Origin: Euborellia annulipes
Lineage: Eukaryota > Arthropoda > Insecta > Dermaptera > Anisolabididae
Assembly: GCA_023213315.1 (NCBI GenBank)
Contig: JAKCPI010028329.1
Span: forward strand, 1-64,000
Length of the DNA stretch: 64,000 nt
Direction: 5' to 3'
Shown here: one piece after another, positions 11,904 through 24,714 of the stretch
How positions within the stretch are numbered: the first letter of the stretch is position 1
Layout of the letters: every line of letters begins with the position of its first letter
Made by a program: the position numbers and the translations under genes
Notes under the pieces: generated by a model
Told to the model about the DNA's origin: nothing
Seen by the model: the letters and a program-made list of their open reading frames with translations, nothing else
Databases searched by the model: none

Positions 11904-12020
11904 ATATAAAAAAACATCACACTTTTTTCTCACACATAGTCTTTTCGGCAACTTAGACCATTTAAGTCCTTGACGATAACCGTTATTATTTATAATATCT
12001 ATTGGGGGGGGGGGGGGGGC
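11904..12020 (-). repeat. SINE-1 tail fragment and G run
   Basis: Reads, inverted, the SINE-1 tail (GTGTGA, GCCGAAAAGACT, AGTTGCC) and ends in a G run at about 12004-12019. Confidence 0.5.
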
Positions 12021-12198
12021 TTTGCCACTGTGCAGTGTTTTTTTTCTCAATTTCGATCATAATGGAGCATACATGGTCCATATATAATTCTTTATTTAAT
12101 ATTTGGCTTTAGGAGGATGGTAAGGATTTATATTTGGGATAATTAATATTTTTTTGAATATATATTTTATTAAACTGAAATTTGAGATTCGATGTGTA

Positions 12199-12400
12199 CA
12201 GTCGACGCCCCAATGCCGAGAGTGGAGACTTGAGCTTAGGCAACCAAATTGCTTAGCCGTCGGAAGTGTTGTCATAAATATAGCTTTTTCCCTTCAGCTT
12301 AAAAAAAAAAAAAATTATTTATTTATTTTAAAAATATTGGTTTGGTTGATTAAGCTCAAACTTCCACTCTCGAGCACATCATGCACTTGTGGCCCGACTG
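12199..12400 (+). mobile_element. Tc1/mariner-type MITE RF3, copy 1
   Basis: Ends CAGTCG / CGACTG flanked by TA. Sub-terminal arms GAGCTTAGGCAACCAAA and TTTGGTTGATTAAGCTC are inverted. It is related over its length to 30267-30479. Confidence 0.75.
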
Positions 12401-12680
12401 TACAATACTACTTGTTTCAAATATCCCACCTTATTATATGGGAATTTTATTTATAAAATTTATTTTAACATAATTTAAATTATTGAGAAATAGTGAAATA
12501 ACAAGTATTCGTAAAGAAAATTTTTTATTAGCTCATCAAGTCGCTAATTTTGAAATTGTTATTTAAAAAATTCCAACTTCTCATTAGAATCATTTTATTT
12601 TGTAATTTCTTAACTTTTTACTAAAAAAAAAAAAAAATAGATGAAAAAAATGAAAAATTATTTTCTAATTATGGTTATAC

Positions 12681-12892
12681 TTTTTTTTTTTTTTTTTTAA
12701 ACATTCACACTTTTTTCTCATTCACACTCACATTCACAGGAGAGAATATATCAATTGTGGGGTCAGGCATTTCTATTTAAGCCATCTGGTATCCAAATGG
12801 CTTAAATAAAATCATCGGACTGCCTGGGTCCGAACCCGCGACGTTTGGTATAGGAGGTAGGAGCGCTACTTACTACGCCAAACCCGGGGACA
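12681..12892 (-). repeat. SINE-1 copy (full length)
   Basis: The minus strand starts CCCGGGTTTGGCGTAGTAAG (A-box), has a B-box-like GGGTTCGGACCC, then a GCCATTTGGATACCAGATGG-type hairpin and ends GTGAGTGTGAATG plus poly-A. Confidence 0.65.
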
Positions 12893-13403
12893 AATAAATA
12901 CTTCTAAACTAGCTAAAGTCATTTTCGATGTTGTTTGTTAGAGAAGAAGAGTTTTCTTTCCACTTTGTAATTTTTCTTATAAAATTTATAAACAAAGGAA
13001 TCTTGTTTGAGAATTATTATAGCCTATTTAATAACTTAATATATACTACTATATTTGTGTTTCATTCTGTTCTAGTTTCAAGATTTTATCTAAAGGCTAA
13101 TCAATTATTCTCTGCATTTTTTTTATTTGTAAATTTAGTAATCTTAATGGTTCTCCATTAAAATTATTTGAAACTGACATGTCGGGGTAATTTTTTTGGG
13201 ATTTTTCGGTACTAGGGGTAGTGGCGTCATTTGGGGGATGCAGGGGGAGGCCAAATTTTTTTCTTGGGGTGGCAAACATTTTTTTTCTTAAAATTTACTT
13301 ACAAATAGGTACTCAAATTTAATATTATTTAATGGCTGGAAATATATTGAGGAAGGATGTGAAAATGCAGGCAGCCAGAAATAAAAACGCTCTCAATTCC
13401 CTT

Positions 13404-13453
13404 TGAATGTCCAGAAGTTTCGAGCAAAATTTATTCACCCATCCTCAGTGAAC
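13404..13453 (-). ncRNA. Hammerhead-like core, FB-2 left arm
   Basis: Minus strand: CTGAGGA (13448-13442), stem II GGGT/GCTC, GAAA (13421-13418), then CTTC. The core is intact; helix III is changed from CGTC to CTTC. Confidence 0.35.
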
Positions 13454-13595
13454 TGTAGAATAGAATACATATAAGTGATGTTGATAATACAATGACAGAT
13501 GACAATTTTCATTATTAATGTCATCTGACAATTTTCATTATTAATATGATCTGTCATTGTATTATCAACATCACTTATCTGTATTCTATTCTACA

Positions 13596-13645
13596 GTTCA
13601 CTGAGGATGGGCGAATCAATTTTGCCCGTAACGTCTGGGAATTGA
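13596..13645 (+). ncRNA. Hammerhead-like core, FB-2 right arm (one core change)
   Basis: CTGAGGA (13601-13607), stem II GGGC/GCCC, then GTAA where GAAA is expected (13628-13631), then CGTC. Stem I pairs GTTCA with TGGGA(ATTG). The GAAA change should abolish activity. Confidence 0.3.
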
Positions 13646-13669
13646 GAGTGTTTTTATTTTCTAGTTCTC

Positions 13670-14470
13670 TCTAAAAAATTTCTCTATCGTTTCATTCATT
13701 ATTTTATATAGTATTTGATTCAAAATTTTATGTAGTATTTGAGAACGTAATCTATAATCCAATGATATAATTTATGAAAAAAAAATATAAATAACACTAT
13801 TTTAAGATAATGATTACTCAGAACGAATTAGAAAGTGTTCAAAAGAATGGATTCACAAAAATTTCGTTAGATTGAAGATGAGAAACAATCCAATCAGTGA
13901 GTCGTGACGTAAAAGAAAAAAAAAAAAAAAAAAGAATAATTTGAAAATGATATATTATTTTCATGTGAACTTTCTCTATTTGATTTTATCTCATAATGGT
14001 CCGAGTAAAGAGGTTGTCACTAGTCTCTCCGGACATGTTTGTAAACATTTCCGTTAATTGCGTATTTTGTTGTATTAGAAATTAAAAGATCAGAGGAATC
14101 CAAGAATTAAGTTTTCTATTTTATTACTATTAATGTCACCGGATACACGATTTATGATAAAAATGTATTTAGGCACGTTCAACAGGGCTCCACGCTCGGT
14201 AGAGTCTCGTAATCATCTTCCCATTTTTTTTTTTTTTTTTTTTTCGTTAATAAAGATATCTCAATTTCAACCCACTTAAGCAACCAGATAGAGTCATTTA
14301 AATACATGACTACTAACTATTTCATTATTTCACAGCATTTTCATTTATTGACCTGGAATTTGTTTCTGTTTATGTAGTGCCACTATCTTTTTTTTAAAGA
14401 TTTTTCGGCATCTTAGACCATGTAGATTTTATCGACAGGGAACCTATTCATTATTTAACTACGAAATTCT
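13670..14470. other. AT-rich noncoding
   Basis: Homopolymer A and T runs; no gene supported. Confidence 0.5.
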
Positions 14471-14597
14471 AGGGCAGCGTTTCCTAAAATGTGGGTCACG
14501 ACCCGGCATCGGGTCGTAGAAAAATTTTGCCGGGACGCGAAAAAAAAAGTTATAAGAAGAACACTAAGAAAAATTTTTTAAATGAATATAATTGTTA
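14470..14597 (+). mobile_element. hAT-like MITE end fragment
   Basis: CAGCGTTTCCTAAAATGTGG with a GGTCACGACCCGG-type word resembles the CAGCGTTT...AAACTG ends at 34435 and 58888. The other end was not found. Confidence 0.35.
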
Positions 14598-14599
14598 AT

Positions 14600-14965
14600 T
14601 TTTTACTTTCTCCTACCTCTATACGGTATACGTTAATATATTGAGAGAGGAAGTATTGGTTTCATGTCAAAAATTCGGTGTCGAGATTTTGATGGATATA
14701 CACGTCCCCGGAATCCAAAAAAGTGATTTTCGCCACATGGTCTGTCTGTGTGTTTGTCTGTTCAATTTTAAGCATGAAGAAATTGAGCTATGATGCTGAA
14801 ATTTTACATTTAAGTCAGGCACCTCCCTGGAGCTTGAAAATAAGCTTTTAATCAAAATCGACCAATAGTACTATTACTTTACTGATGTACTTTTTCAGTT
14901 TGTTTTTTTTTCGATTTTCTCAAAATTCGCTCTAATAAGTTGATTTTGATAATGCTCACTTTTTC
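14600..14965 (+). repeat. RF1 copy 3 (5' half)
   Basis: Matches RF1 from ACTTTCTCCTACC to AAAATTCGCTCTAA, then stops. Confidence 0.75.
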
Positions 14966-16686
14966 AATTTTTTTTTTTTTTAATTTCATCTTAAATTTAT
15001 TCACTTTTCTTGATGATGATATTAACCCAACTGGCACTATAAAAAATCTTGTCTAAAAATGCAAATATAGTATACCTGCTATATTTTATATACATGAATC
15101 AAATTTCTCTTTTCTAAAACAATAGAGCTCGTCAAGGAAGATTGAAAAGGTAGCAGTGCGAAAAATCCTAGTCCTAAGCCCCTGAATATGTGATGAAAAA
15201 ACACGATTAAATTTCATTTAAGATGAAACTATTAAAAAAAAAATTAAATACTAAATTGAAACAAAAGATGGTCTTTTAATTTTAAATTAATGAAAATTTC
15301 ATAAAATAACAAAAAATCTTTAGGTTACGCCAAAATCTTTCTCTTTTTGCTAAAAATTTTATAAAACATATATTAGTATTTTTGAAATAAATTAAAAATG
15401 ATCTAATTTTCAAATATTTAATTGGAACAAAATTTTATGAACAAGCCCTGAGGAAGGCGTCATTCAAGGCCAAAATGCTTACAAAACACTTTGAATAATT
15501 AAATAATATGAATCATAAATTGATTTTCTTTCTCTTTATTTACTTTTACTATTCTTCCAATCATTATTTAAAATATTCAATTCTTTCAAATTTAATTAAA
15601 ATCACTAAAATTATAATTAATTAGTAGTTTTATTCAATTGATATGCTTTTTTTAATTCTAATTATATCCTTTTGTTTATTTAGTCACGAATTTTTAATTT
15701 TTATTTTTATCAAATTAAATAACGATGAGAGATTGTTATCAAAAAATTTATGTAGGTCTGCTATTAATATTTTAGAATTATAATTATATGAATTTACATT
15801 TCAAGAAAACGTTAGATCACTTCTCTTATAATTTAGTGAATGGGAGCAAAATTAGAAATGATATTACTTAACTAACGAGCTGTTTTTATAGAAATTTATT
15901 TCAAATTTGCCTATTTATTATTATTATTCAAAAATAGATTTAATTACCAGAATATTAATTGGTCTTTCCCCTCAGTATAAATTAATTATAATTCATTATT
16001 TTGATTATTTGCTGAGTTAGTAATAATATCTGAGCGTTTGTGGTCCTCTTTAGAAGAGTTTTGGATCAATTAAACAAAAAATGATTGCATAATTCGGAGG
16101 TTTTTTTACAACTCTGCAGTCTCACTCTTTCATCGATTTTTTTAATTTCATTCTTCACTTTGCCGGATTGCATATTTTTTATGATATTCCTGTTCATATC
16201 TTGATATCTTGTAAGATTTAATTTCGACTATTTAATATTATTAAATTTATGTTGTCATCATTAGTCAGGGTTTAAATTATTTCCTCTTTCATCTAGCGTA
16301 AAGGAATTAAGTTTATGTTAATAAATATTGCTTCTTATCTACTTCCAAGTCTAATTATACTATTAGCTCTCTGTATAAATTAAATAATCTACTCATTCTA
16401 TTTATTTGAATAGGATATTAATATTCAATAAATGCCTCGATTCGACAAGTCATAATTGTCAAATAAACATTCAAAAATTGTTAAATTCTGTACTTCTATT
16501 GTTAACATTTTTCAGGCGCTAATGAAGAATTGCTGTTAATGCGAAATATACGGATAATAAAACTCACCAAAATTGATTTTTATTTACTGTCAAAATTTTA
16601 GCGTTTTACCTACTCATACGATTGTTCATTTGGCACACTACAACTCTAATTGTTGTTAAATCTCCTTAGCAATTAACTTTTAAAAG
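14966..16686. other. AT-rich noncoding with one degenerate hammerhead-like motif
   Basis: At 15448-15480: CTGAGGA, a GGCG...GGCC segment, then AAAA in place of GAAA. Otherwise nothing is supported. Confidence 0.45.
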
Positions 16687-16831
16687 TGCCCTCGGGCTTG
16701 GTGTAGTTAATAGCGCGCCTGCCTTGCATACCAAGGGTCGAGGGTTCCGATCCCAGACATATCGTTTAAGTCTTATATGGCCTGAGTTGTCGAAAATAAT
16801 TTGTGTGAGTGTTTAAAAAAAAAAATCTTTT
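16687..16831 (+). repeat. SINE-1 copy
   Basis: GGGCTTGGTGTAGTTAATAG head, GGGTTCCGATCCC B-box, tail GGCCTGAGTTGTCGAAAA then GTGTGAGTGTTTAAAAA. Confidence 0.7.
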
Positions 16832-17730
16832 AAAAATGACTATACCATTGCTGTGGAGCAATTAATTTAAAAAAATCCCTTGGTGTGGTTCGTCTTTTGT
16901 GTTTCTTCCTTCCATCTTCCCTATTGTAAAAACGGTCTAATTTATCTAGGTCTGAATTCTTACAAAATTCAAAAAATTTTAGACATAAGTTATTTATCAT
17001 CATAGACATTTTTATAGATAAATTTTATCACCTGAGAATCTTTTCCCAAAGACTAGTAAAAAAAATTTAATTGCGTTGACCACGTGTTTAAAATTTAATT
17101 AAATTTTTTTGTCAAATTTCTTTTTTACAAGAATAATAGATTAATTCTTATATAGAGAAAAACGTTCTAAATTTAAATGTCACATACTTTTGTAGAGATT
17201 TTTTTTTTTTTTTGAAATTTCACTAATTGAAATTGACACCAAATCACGTTTAACTCGATTAATTCGTTCCGCTAACTTTTCTCGTAAGTTTAAATTGCGT
17301 CAAGTGTTTATACTACTAATGTTCAAAACAAAAAAAAAATTATTTTTTAACTGACCCAAATAAATATAAATAACTGAATTATTTTATTTAATAAAGGTAA
17401 GAAGGTAAAAAATGAAAATAGTGATTCCAACAAAAAGAATAAAGTGACAAAATTTTTCTTAACCCAACAATTTTTTGTTTGAATAAATGTTTAAACTTTT
17501 AATCTTCATTGATCTGCTAAGAAAGATAGACTTTAAAAATTGAGAGGTAAACAAATTTTTTTCAAAAATTATTATTCAATCATTTTTGGATATGCCTTAT
17601 TACATTTTACTAAAGTTAATATTTAATGGGATATTGTAATGTATGAGATTTGAACAATAAAGAAAATATTATTTTGGTTAGGTGGATTGATGGTAAAATT
17701 TAGGTTAGTCTTGACTTGAATAAAACATTA

Positions 17731-17935
17731 TGCCCTCGACCCTTGGTGTAGTATAGTGGTTAGCGTGCTGGCCATTTGTACCAAGAGTCGCGGGTTCGCA
17801 TCCAGTCACAGCGACAAAATTTATTTTAATTGAATTGTATACCAATCAATTGAAATAAATATGGACGGGGTCTATATGCCATAGATGCCGAAAAAGACCT
17901 TAAAACGAATAAAAAAATAAAAAATAAAATATATC
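17731..17935 (+). repeat. SINE-2 copy (full length)
   Basis: Head TGGTGTAGTATAGTGGTTAG, B-box GCGGGTTCGCATCC, then ACCAATCAATTGAAATAAAT, GACGGGGTCTA and GATGCCGAAAAAGACCTT. Confidence 0.75.
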
Positions 17936-18614
17936 TGAGGGTGTTATATAGCTTATGATTTCGTATGAAAATGTTGCATTTAGGGCTATCTTCACTATCA
18001 AGGCATTGTTAGAATATTATTCCTTTTTTGCCTTATAAAACATGCTTATAATGCCAAAAAATAATCAAAATAGAATTAATTTTCTAACAATGACTCCTTC
18101 CTAAAGATGGTACTTATATATAAATAATTTTTTTAGCCTCCAACACTTTTATATAACAGATTAGAATTTCATAAACTGGTCAGAATTATATTATTCTCCG
18201 GCTATTTAAGGAGGCTCATTTTGACCTAAAAAATATACTGTCCTATTTAATAGAGTCGTTCAAATAAAATTAATAGGCTAAATACTGTATAATATATTTA
18301 TTTTAGTTGTAGTAGATACGAAATAACATGTAATCATCAAATTATACTTTCAATGCAAAACCTCTTTTGCAATTAGTTAAAAAAATTAAAATATTTATAA
18401 TTAACCTTGTAAATACAAGATTTTGGTTTTAGTTTTTATCTGTTGTTCATTCACATTAGAAGAAAAGAGTTACTAAAATACTAAATCCTTATCATATGAT
18501 TTTTTTTGACTATCTTTTTCCAAAAATGCTTTAATTAATACCAATTGACATATTTTAATCTACCCATTTTAATTTTGAATTTGCCCACTATTCTAAGAGA
18601 TAATTGTGGAATAT

Positions 18615-18652
<38 letters not shown>

Positions 18653-18860
18653 AGCTCTTGTCTATTTTTATTTCGAAATCCGAAAATTAAATTAATTTAG
18701 AACCACATGGGAATATATTTTTTTATTTTTAATTATTTTAACATGCAGATAGAGGTGGGAGAATTCGAATATATAATTTTTAGTATTTATACTTCTTCAA
18801 GTAGTTCCCCTCCACCTACCGTTTAGATTGAAATTAAAATTGAAGCTTAACGAGTGATGC
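17936..18860. other. AT-rich noncoding with a long poly-T run (about 18619-18648)
   Basis: No gene supported. Confidence 0.5.
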
Positions 18861-18867
18861 CGAGAGA

Positions 18868-18950
18868 ATTGTAGACCGAAACTGCTCAACTACGCTGATT
18901 TTGCCCCTGCACCCTTGCCGAAAAATCAGCGTAGTTGAGCAGTTTCGGTC
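18868..18950. repeat. Perfect hairpin related to the FB-3 ends
   Basis: GACCGAAACTGCTCAACTAC and its inverse enclose a short loop with GCACCCTTGCCG. Flank and loop words recur at 25448-25495 and 26195-26275. Confidence 0.8.
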
Positions 18951-19637
18951 TGAAATTAAAATATTTATAAACCTTTGTTTTTGACTATTCCTTTGATAAA
19001 TAAGTTGAAATAAATGACTACTGGCGTTTCAAATTACTTATTTTTTTGTCTTAATAAAAACTGTTTGTCAGGCTAGATTGCATCTAATTTAGAAAAAAAA
19101 AATAAAAAATTGAATCGCAACACGAAACAAGTTGGCCACCCATTTTATAAACGGATTATAATGCAAATAATACAATCACCTTTTTGGCTTGTTTATACGG
19201 ATATCGATTATAGTCAGTCATAAATAAATTTCCACATGCAATTTAGAATGCAAATTACAATCACCGGTTTGATTTAAAATGTGGCAAATAACCAAAACAC
19301 TTGTTAACCAGGGTATTTTTAATAATTAATTCTTAGGCAGTGCATTTTTTTTTTTTTTTTTTTTTTGTTAAATATATTTTTCACGTATTCATCACACCCA
19401 AAAAAAGAAATTTTTTAAAAAATACTTAATTATTAGGCCAATATATTAACAGAAACAAAAATGTTAGACCAGGGTTTGAGGTCTAAATTGGTAATTTGTA
19501 TTAATTATTCATATGGAGTCAAAAGGACAAATTTTTTCAAACAAAAATAGTTCATACTGATAAATAGTATTAATTATTTTATTTAGGTATTATGGTTATT
19601 CAATTTCAGGTTTTTATTTATTTTTTTTAATAATAAA

Positions 19638-19797
19638 AAAACATTCACACTTTTTTCTCATTCACACTCACACACACATTCACGCAGTCTTTTCAGCAAC
19701 TTAGGCCATATAAGACTTTTACGATAACCGTTGTTTCGAACCCGCGACGTTTGGTATAGGAGGTAGGCACGCTACCTACTACGCCAGACCCGGGAGC
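19638..19797 (-). repeat. SINE-1 copy
   Basis: Inverted SINE-1 with a CCCGGGTCTGGCGTAGTAGG head. It lacks the internal hairpin segment seen at 12681-12892. Confidence 0.65.
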
Positions 19798-19899
19798 TCA
19801 GGTTTTTATAAATTAAATAAATATAAAACTCCTAAATAGAGCTCCTATTTGAAATTTTTGGTAGACAAAGAGTCAATATATCGTTTAAAATAAAAATAT

Positions 19900-20610
19900 T
19901 TTTTTCGTGTCAAAATTTTCTCTGTCCAAATTTTGATGAAAATACACGTTTTGAGGATCCGAGATTCCAAAAAGGGGGGCCACACAAAAAGTATGTATGT
20001 AAAAAAAATATCTCAAGAAGGAAAATAGCTACGAAGTTGAAATTTTATATTTAAATTTAAATTGTGGAAGTTTTTGTTGTGAAGAACAGAGTTGGTGGTA
20101 GTTGATAAAATAAAAAACGGTAGTTTTTTGTTTCAGGTTTATTTTAAAACTATCTTTTAAAACTACCTGTTTTTCTTCCTTTTATTTATTTTATTAACTA
20201 CCACTACCTCTGTTCTTCATGACAATTACTTCCACAATATAAAATTAAATCATAATTGCTTGTGCAAATAAATCATCCATCAAAATTTGATATTTAAGTT
20301 ACACACCCTTCTGACATGCAAGTTTTTGAATAAAATTGCCAAAACAATACTAGTACTTTACTGACCTACTTTTTCAGTTTTTTTTTTTTTTTTTAATTTT
20401 CTTTATTTTTAGATGCTCTTTAAAATCTATATTCTCATTTTGTCTTCATAATTGTTTGAAGCATCCTTTACTCTTCTACCGCTTGAGTTTTAATACACTA
20501 TCGGAAACTAAATATATCTCGACTCAAAACAATCTAGTGTCAACGTATCACACAACTTTCGATTATAGCTCTGCGATCACCAGTTTTTTTGTACATACAC
20601 TAACCAGCTA
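19900..20610 (+). repeat. RF1 copy 4, diverged, with a fold-back insertion
   Basis: RF1 words are recognisable on both sides of an inverted repeat (about 20062-20232; AGAACAGAG-TGGTAGT arms). The left end is lost. Confidence 0.65.
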
Positions 20611-20639
20611 TATATTTAAGAAATTATTCAATTGTAATT

Positions 20640-21260
20640 AAAAGAAAGTATCTGTGATGTATATAATACAAACATTGTCAACCTGCCAAATTTATTGCCT
20701 TAATTAAGATAATATCATTTGTTTAAAATTTGATGTCGTTGACAGTATAATTTAAATTTATGTTCCAAGTGGGCTATTCACTGTCTACCAAAACAAACAA
20801 TATCCATATATAATTATGTAATGAATGCCGTGACAAAATTTAATAAATTAGAATATAATAGGATTTTGAAAAGAACTACGGGCGGGCAGAAATTAATTTT
20901 TAATAATATATCATTTGTCGAGTTAACTTTCTTTAGGCTTTCCTCTAATCATTCCTAATCATCTTTTAAAGATATAATAGTCTCGTATTAAGCTTCTTGT
21001 TCAAGAAATAAGAGAGATAAATTATAAGAAAATTAGAGAAGTAGCGTTATAATTATTTGAAATTACTGAAATTTAGCCCAGCCTATAAAATAATTCTTTT
21101 AAATCTTTCGAGTTATCTCTCTTAAAAAAACCTACCTACCGGCCTAAATAGGTAGAAATATATTTTACATTTTCATCCTATTCTTCTTTATAAGTTTTTT
21201 TTTTTTTTGATTTTCGTCCAACTCGTTCAAATTTCATTCAAATGTCTTAAAAAACTTGAA
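20640..21260. other. AT-rich noncoding
   Basis: Nothing recognised. Confidence 0.5.
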
Positions 21261-21263
21261 AAA

Positions 21264-21462
21264 TTTTATTTATTTATTTTAAAAAATTTTTTAAGGTCTT
21301 TTTCAGCATCAAAGGCCATTTAGACCCCATCCCTATTTATTTAAAATGATTTGAAATCAATTCAAACGAAATAAATTTTTCTCGCTTGGGACGGGAAGCG
21401 AACCCGGAACCCCAGCCATGAGAAGCTAATATCTTCTCTCTGAGCCACGGTTCAGGGGCTTA
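21264..21462 (-). repeat. SINE-2-type copy with a different tRNA head
   Basis: The SINE-2 tail is inverted, followed by a tRNA-like head (minus-strand B-box GGGTTCGCTTCCC). Confidence 0.55.
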
Positions 21463-21914
21463 AATAATTTTAAATTATTATTTTATTAATAATGTAAATA
21501 AATAATTAAAAAATTTCATAATCAGAGGTTACTTTTCACTCCCTGGTGGTACTTTAAAAACCAAGAGATTCATTAAAAGTCGCAAAGTTTTAACAATACT
21601 TTATATGACCCCCACAATTATGAACCTCTTAGTTCAAATCTTTGTAAATATTAAAATATTGCCGATTAAAAATTATAGAAAAGTTTTATAGTGAAAAAAA
21701 ATATATTATAATCACAGTGAAATAAAAAATAATTGAATAAAAATTTCGTCAAAAATTTTCAATCGCTGAAATATTTCCCATTTTATTTACAGAGATATAA
21801 ATACCGTTTTTATTAAATTTTATTAAAAATATACCGAAACATCAAAAAGCTTCATAAAGAAAAAGCAATATGACTCATATTCTAATGAGATGAGAGAAAA
21901 AAGATTAATAGTTC

Positions 21915-22110
21915 TGACCTGTACACACGACTTCAGGAGGACGGGGTTGACGAGCACATGGTCCTCTCTCTCGACGTAAACCAGTCTCAATGGCCAACGC
22001 GTCAAACGACGACGACGGCGAGAGTTGCTTTTACTCTACTCCAATTCTCCCCACCCCCTCCTTTATGCCAACCCCACTCCCACCCCCACCACGTGCTCTT
22101 TCATTTTACT
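21915..22110. other. GC-richer unique island with a possible minus-strand donor
   Basis: CG-rich sequence contains TGTGTACAG^GTCAGA on the minus strand near 21920, which could end a first exon. Open frames exist on both strands. Gene assignment is not possible. Confidence 0.2.
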
Positions 22111-22314
22111 CTCGATGGAATGGAATTATGGAATCTCAATACACACACAGACACACTTTCAATTCACTCTTTACACATCTTGTTTATATTCATTCAAAGA
22201 TGGTATTTCTCTTTTATCGTTCTTGCTTATAAATTAGCCGCTTTGGCGCCATTTATACTTATACCAGAAGATCAAAGCTTACGGAAATCGAAATAAAAAA
22301 AAAAAAAAACAGCG

Positions 22315-22680
22315 CTTGCTCAAAGGTAGAGCAGAGCATTAGCGCCTAAGATCGAGGGCTCGCATCTCCCAGGTGAAGAAATTTATTTCAATTGAACTGG
22401 ATACCAATCTTCTTTATTCGCCTTAATTCAGCGGTGCGGGGTCGGCAGTTCATTGGTTTTTGCAACCAGGATGGAATAGAACAGGGGCCAGTCGCAAGAT
22501 CTAACGCCTGTAGAAAATATGGAAGGGAAGAGAAAGATCAGAAATACTGCCAGTGCCAGCTCGTGGTCTCCATCCACATCCCCACAAGATGTGGGCCCCT
22601 GAGCAAGAACTGGATACCACTCATTTGAAATAAATAGAGACGTGGTCTATATGGCCTCAGAAAAACCTCAAATAATCTAA
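22315..22680 (+). repeat. SINE-2 copy split by a nested repeat (RF2)
   Basis: The SINE-2 head and start of tail (to about 22405) and the rest of the tail (from 22607) flank an insert. GAACTGGATACCA is present at both edges as a 13-base target duplication. Confidence 0.7.
22407..22606 (+). mobile_element. RF2 insertion copy 1
   Basis: About 200 bases containing GCGGTGCGGGGTCGGC, TTTTTGCAACC and CACAAGATGTGGGCCCCTGA, shared with 31741-31950. It is bounded by a 13-base duplication. Confidence 0.7.
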
Positions 22681-22849
22681 AATCTAAATCTAAAATCAAA
22701 ATCAATCATGTTTATAATTTTAATTGATTTATTAAATTTTTTATTTTATTTATTATAATATTTTTCAAAATAAACTTGGCTGTCGAAGCTTGAAATTTTG
22801 TTTTTCTCTGTCTCAAATTAAATAAAATAAACTTTGTCTTACTTACCAT

Positions 22850-23365
22850 AAAAGTTGTGTAATGTGCTTGTCACACCAGATTTTTTGTGACGATTTTTTC
22901 CGCCGATATATTAGAATTTATATTTTGTTACCATGGCAATCATTTCTTCCATCTTTCTCATGAAGTACAAGAACAAAGTGTGCTTTAAACAATTTTGAAG
23001 GCAAAATGAGAATATACAATTTAAAGAGCATCTAAAAAATAATTGATTTATGAATTTTAATCAAAATTGTTAGTGCAAATTTTAAGAAAACAGAAAAAAC
23101 TGAAGAAGTACATAAGTACTAGTACTCTTTGGTCGATTTGAAGTACCTAACTTAAATATAAAATTTCAACCTAAAAGTTCATTTCCTTCATACTTTATTT
23201 TGTACCAAGACAGACAGACACACACACAGAAAGGCAGACCATATTGAGATAGCTACTTTTTTTTTTGATTCAGAACGGACCTCAAAACATGACTTCCTTC
23301 AAAATCTCGACATCGAACTTTGGACTTAAAATCAATATGTTCTCACTGTATACTCGTAGGTGTAA
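22850..23365 (-). repeat. RF1 copy 5
   Basis: Inverted RF1, diverged, truncated in the 3' palindrome. The X-box is degraded (GTTACCATGGCAAT). Confidence 0.75.
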
Positions 23366-23571
23366 AAATAGTTTCTTGCTCTTATAAACCATAATTATTA
23401 ATAATATTTTTCATTTCATTCAAATTAAAATTTTTACTAATTTACTAATTCTAATCTGAAAGGTTACAGTTATATTCTTTGGGCAAGTTTATCAAAATAT
23501 TCTTCTTTTTCCTTTAAAAGTCTTATTCGGAAAAATATTTAATATCGAAAATATCATGCATGCTCTACATA

Positions 23572-23665
23572 CAGTGGCGGATCCAGAGCTGTTTCTCGGG
23601 GGGGGGGGGTAATCTGGAGTGACTGGTCGCACAGCACACATTTTTTTCTTAATTTCGGTAATTTA
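23572..23665. repeat. CAGTGGCGGATCC-type MITE end plus a piece of the RF1 palindrome
   Basis: A MITE-like end with a G run (about 23599-23610) is joined to AATCTGGAGTGACTGGTCGC from the RF1 3' palindrome. Confidence 0.45.
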
Positions 23666-23910
23666 AAGGCGCATTTTGTACTTGTTTGCCAGAATATAAA
23701 TATAAATAAAATTTTTAAGTATTAATTTTTAAAATTTTACATTAAAAATACATTTTTTTTTTTTTTTCGAAAAAAGGTATTTTTTTCAAATCTCGGGGGG
23801 GTCTTCAAAATTTGGTTCCTGGAGAATAGGCTACTCATTTAACCTACTCGATCAAGCAGCTTTGGGTGAGGGAGGGGGGGGGAAGGGGAGAGTACTTGCT
23901 AAAATTCAAC

Positions 23911-24072
23911 TGCGGAACTAATAGAGATAAAAAAAATATAAATTTTAAAGTAATTTATAATTGTATTTGATTATTTTTATAAATAAAATTTTAAATTATA
24001 TAGAATATTAATACCAGTAAAATAGTTAATTAATAAAAATTATATTATTTTTTCTCTATTAGTTCCGCAGCT
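23911..24072. repeat. Inverted repeat
   Basis: GCGGAACTAATAGAGA and its inverse TCTCTATTAGTTCCGC at the two ends; the AT interior pairs partly. Confidence 0.75.
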
Positions 24073-24683
24073 CCATCATATCCTTCCGCCTCTTAAGCAG
24101 CTTGAATGAATTGGTTTTTAATTTTAACATTAATAATACTGTAGCTTGTTTATTCAACAATATACAAATATTTATACAACCGTTAAAAAAAAATTATTAT
24201 AATAAATATTTGTATTTGATTAGCAAGACTTTGCTAATTTCCTAATCTAAAGATCCTCATCAAGTAGGAGTAAAATTTTATCAATTCATTTGTAATGCAT
24301 ATATGCATTGCATTAAATACCATTGAGTATAAAATCCTCATTAATTAGCGTGAATAAATGGTTCTGAAAAAATGTTATAATCAGAGAAATCGCGTTAATC
24401 GTATATAATAATCTATATAAATAGCATAATTCGTTCCAAGTCATACAAATTATCCTTTAAAAATTTTATTTAATGTTCAGCGATCTTAAATATTTCAATG
24501 TCATGATAGCCTACTATTAAAAAAATTACAAAATTTCTGATAAAATGTATCTTTCATAGTGAAAAATCTTAAGTGATGAAATTATAATTACTGAATATAT
24601 CTGAAGTCTGGATGTACAGGGTGCACAGCAAGAACTTCCTTATTTTAAACAATGATAAAACAAAAAGTATTCGAGATATTCTT

Positions 24684-24714
<31 letters not shown>

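Larger units (their letters stand above)
13385..13665. repeat. Fold-back element FB-2 with two hammerhead-like cores
   Basis: Arms of about 130 bases meet around 13520-13535. Both arms carry CTGAGGA, a GGGC-type stem and an AAC-TTC/GTC end; the outer parts (AATTGAGAGTG) also match. Confidence 0.85.

Noticed and set aside
15448..15480. Functional hammerhead
   Set aside because: GAAA is AAAA and no stem I pairing was found; only a decayed trace.
21958..22296. 112- and 80-codon open frames on plus
   Set aside because: Overlapping frames in a GC-richer island, no splice signals or recognisable motifs, and low-complexity Thr/Pro/His content.
22392..22628. 78-codon open frame
   Set aside because: Spans the junction of SINE-2 and the nested RF2; not a gene.
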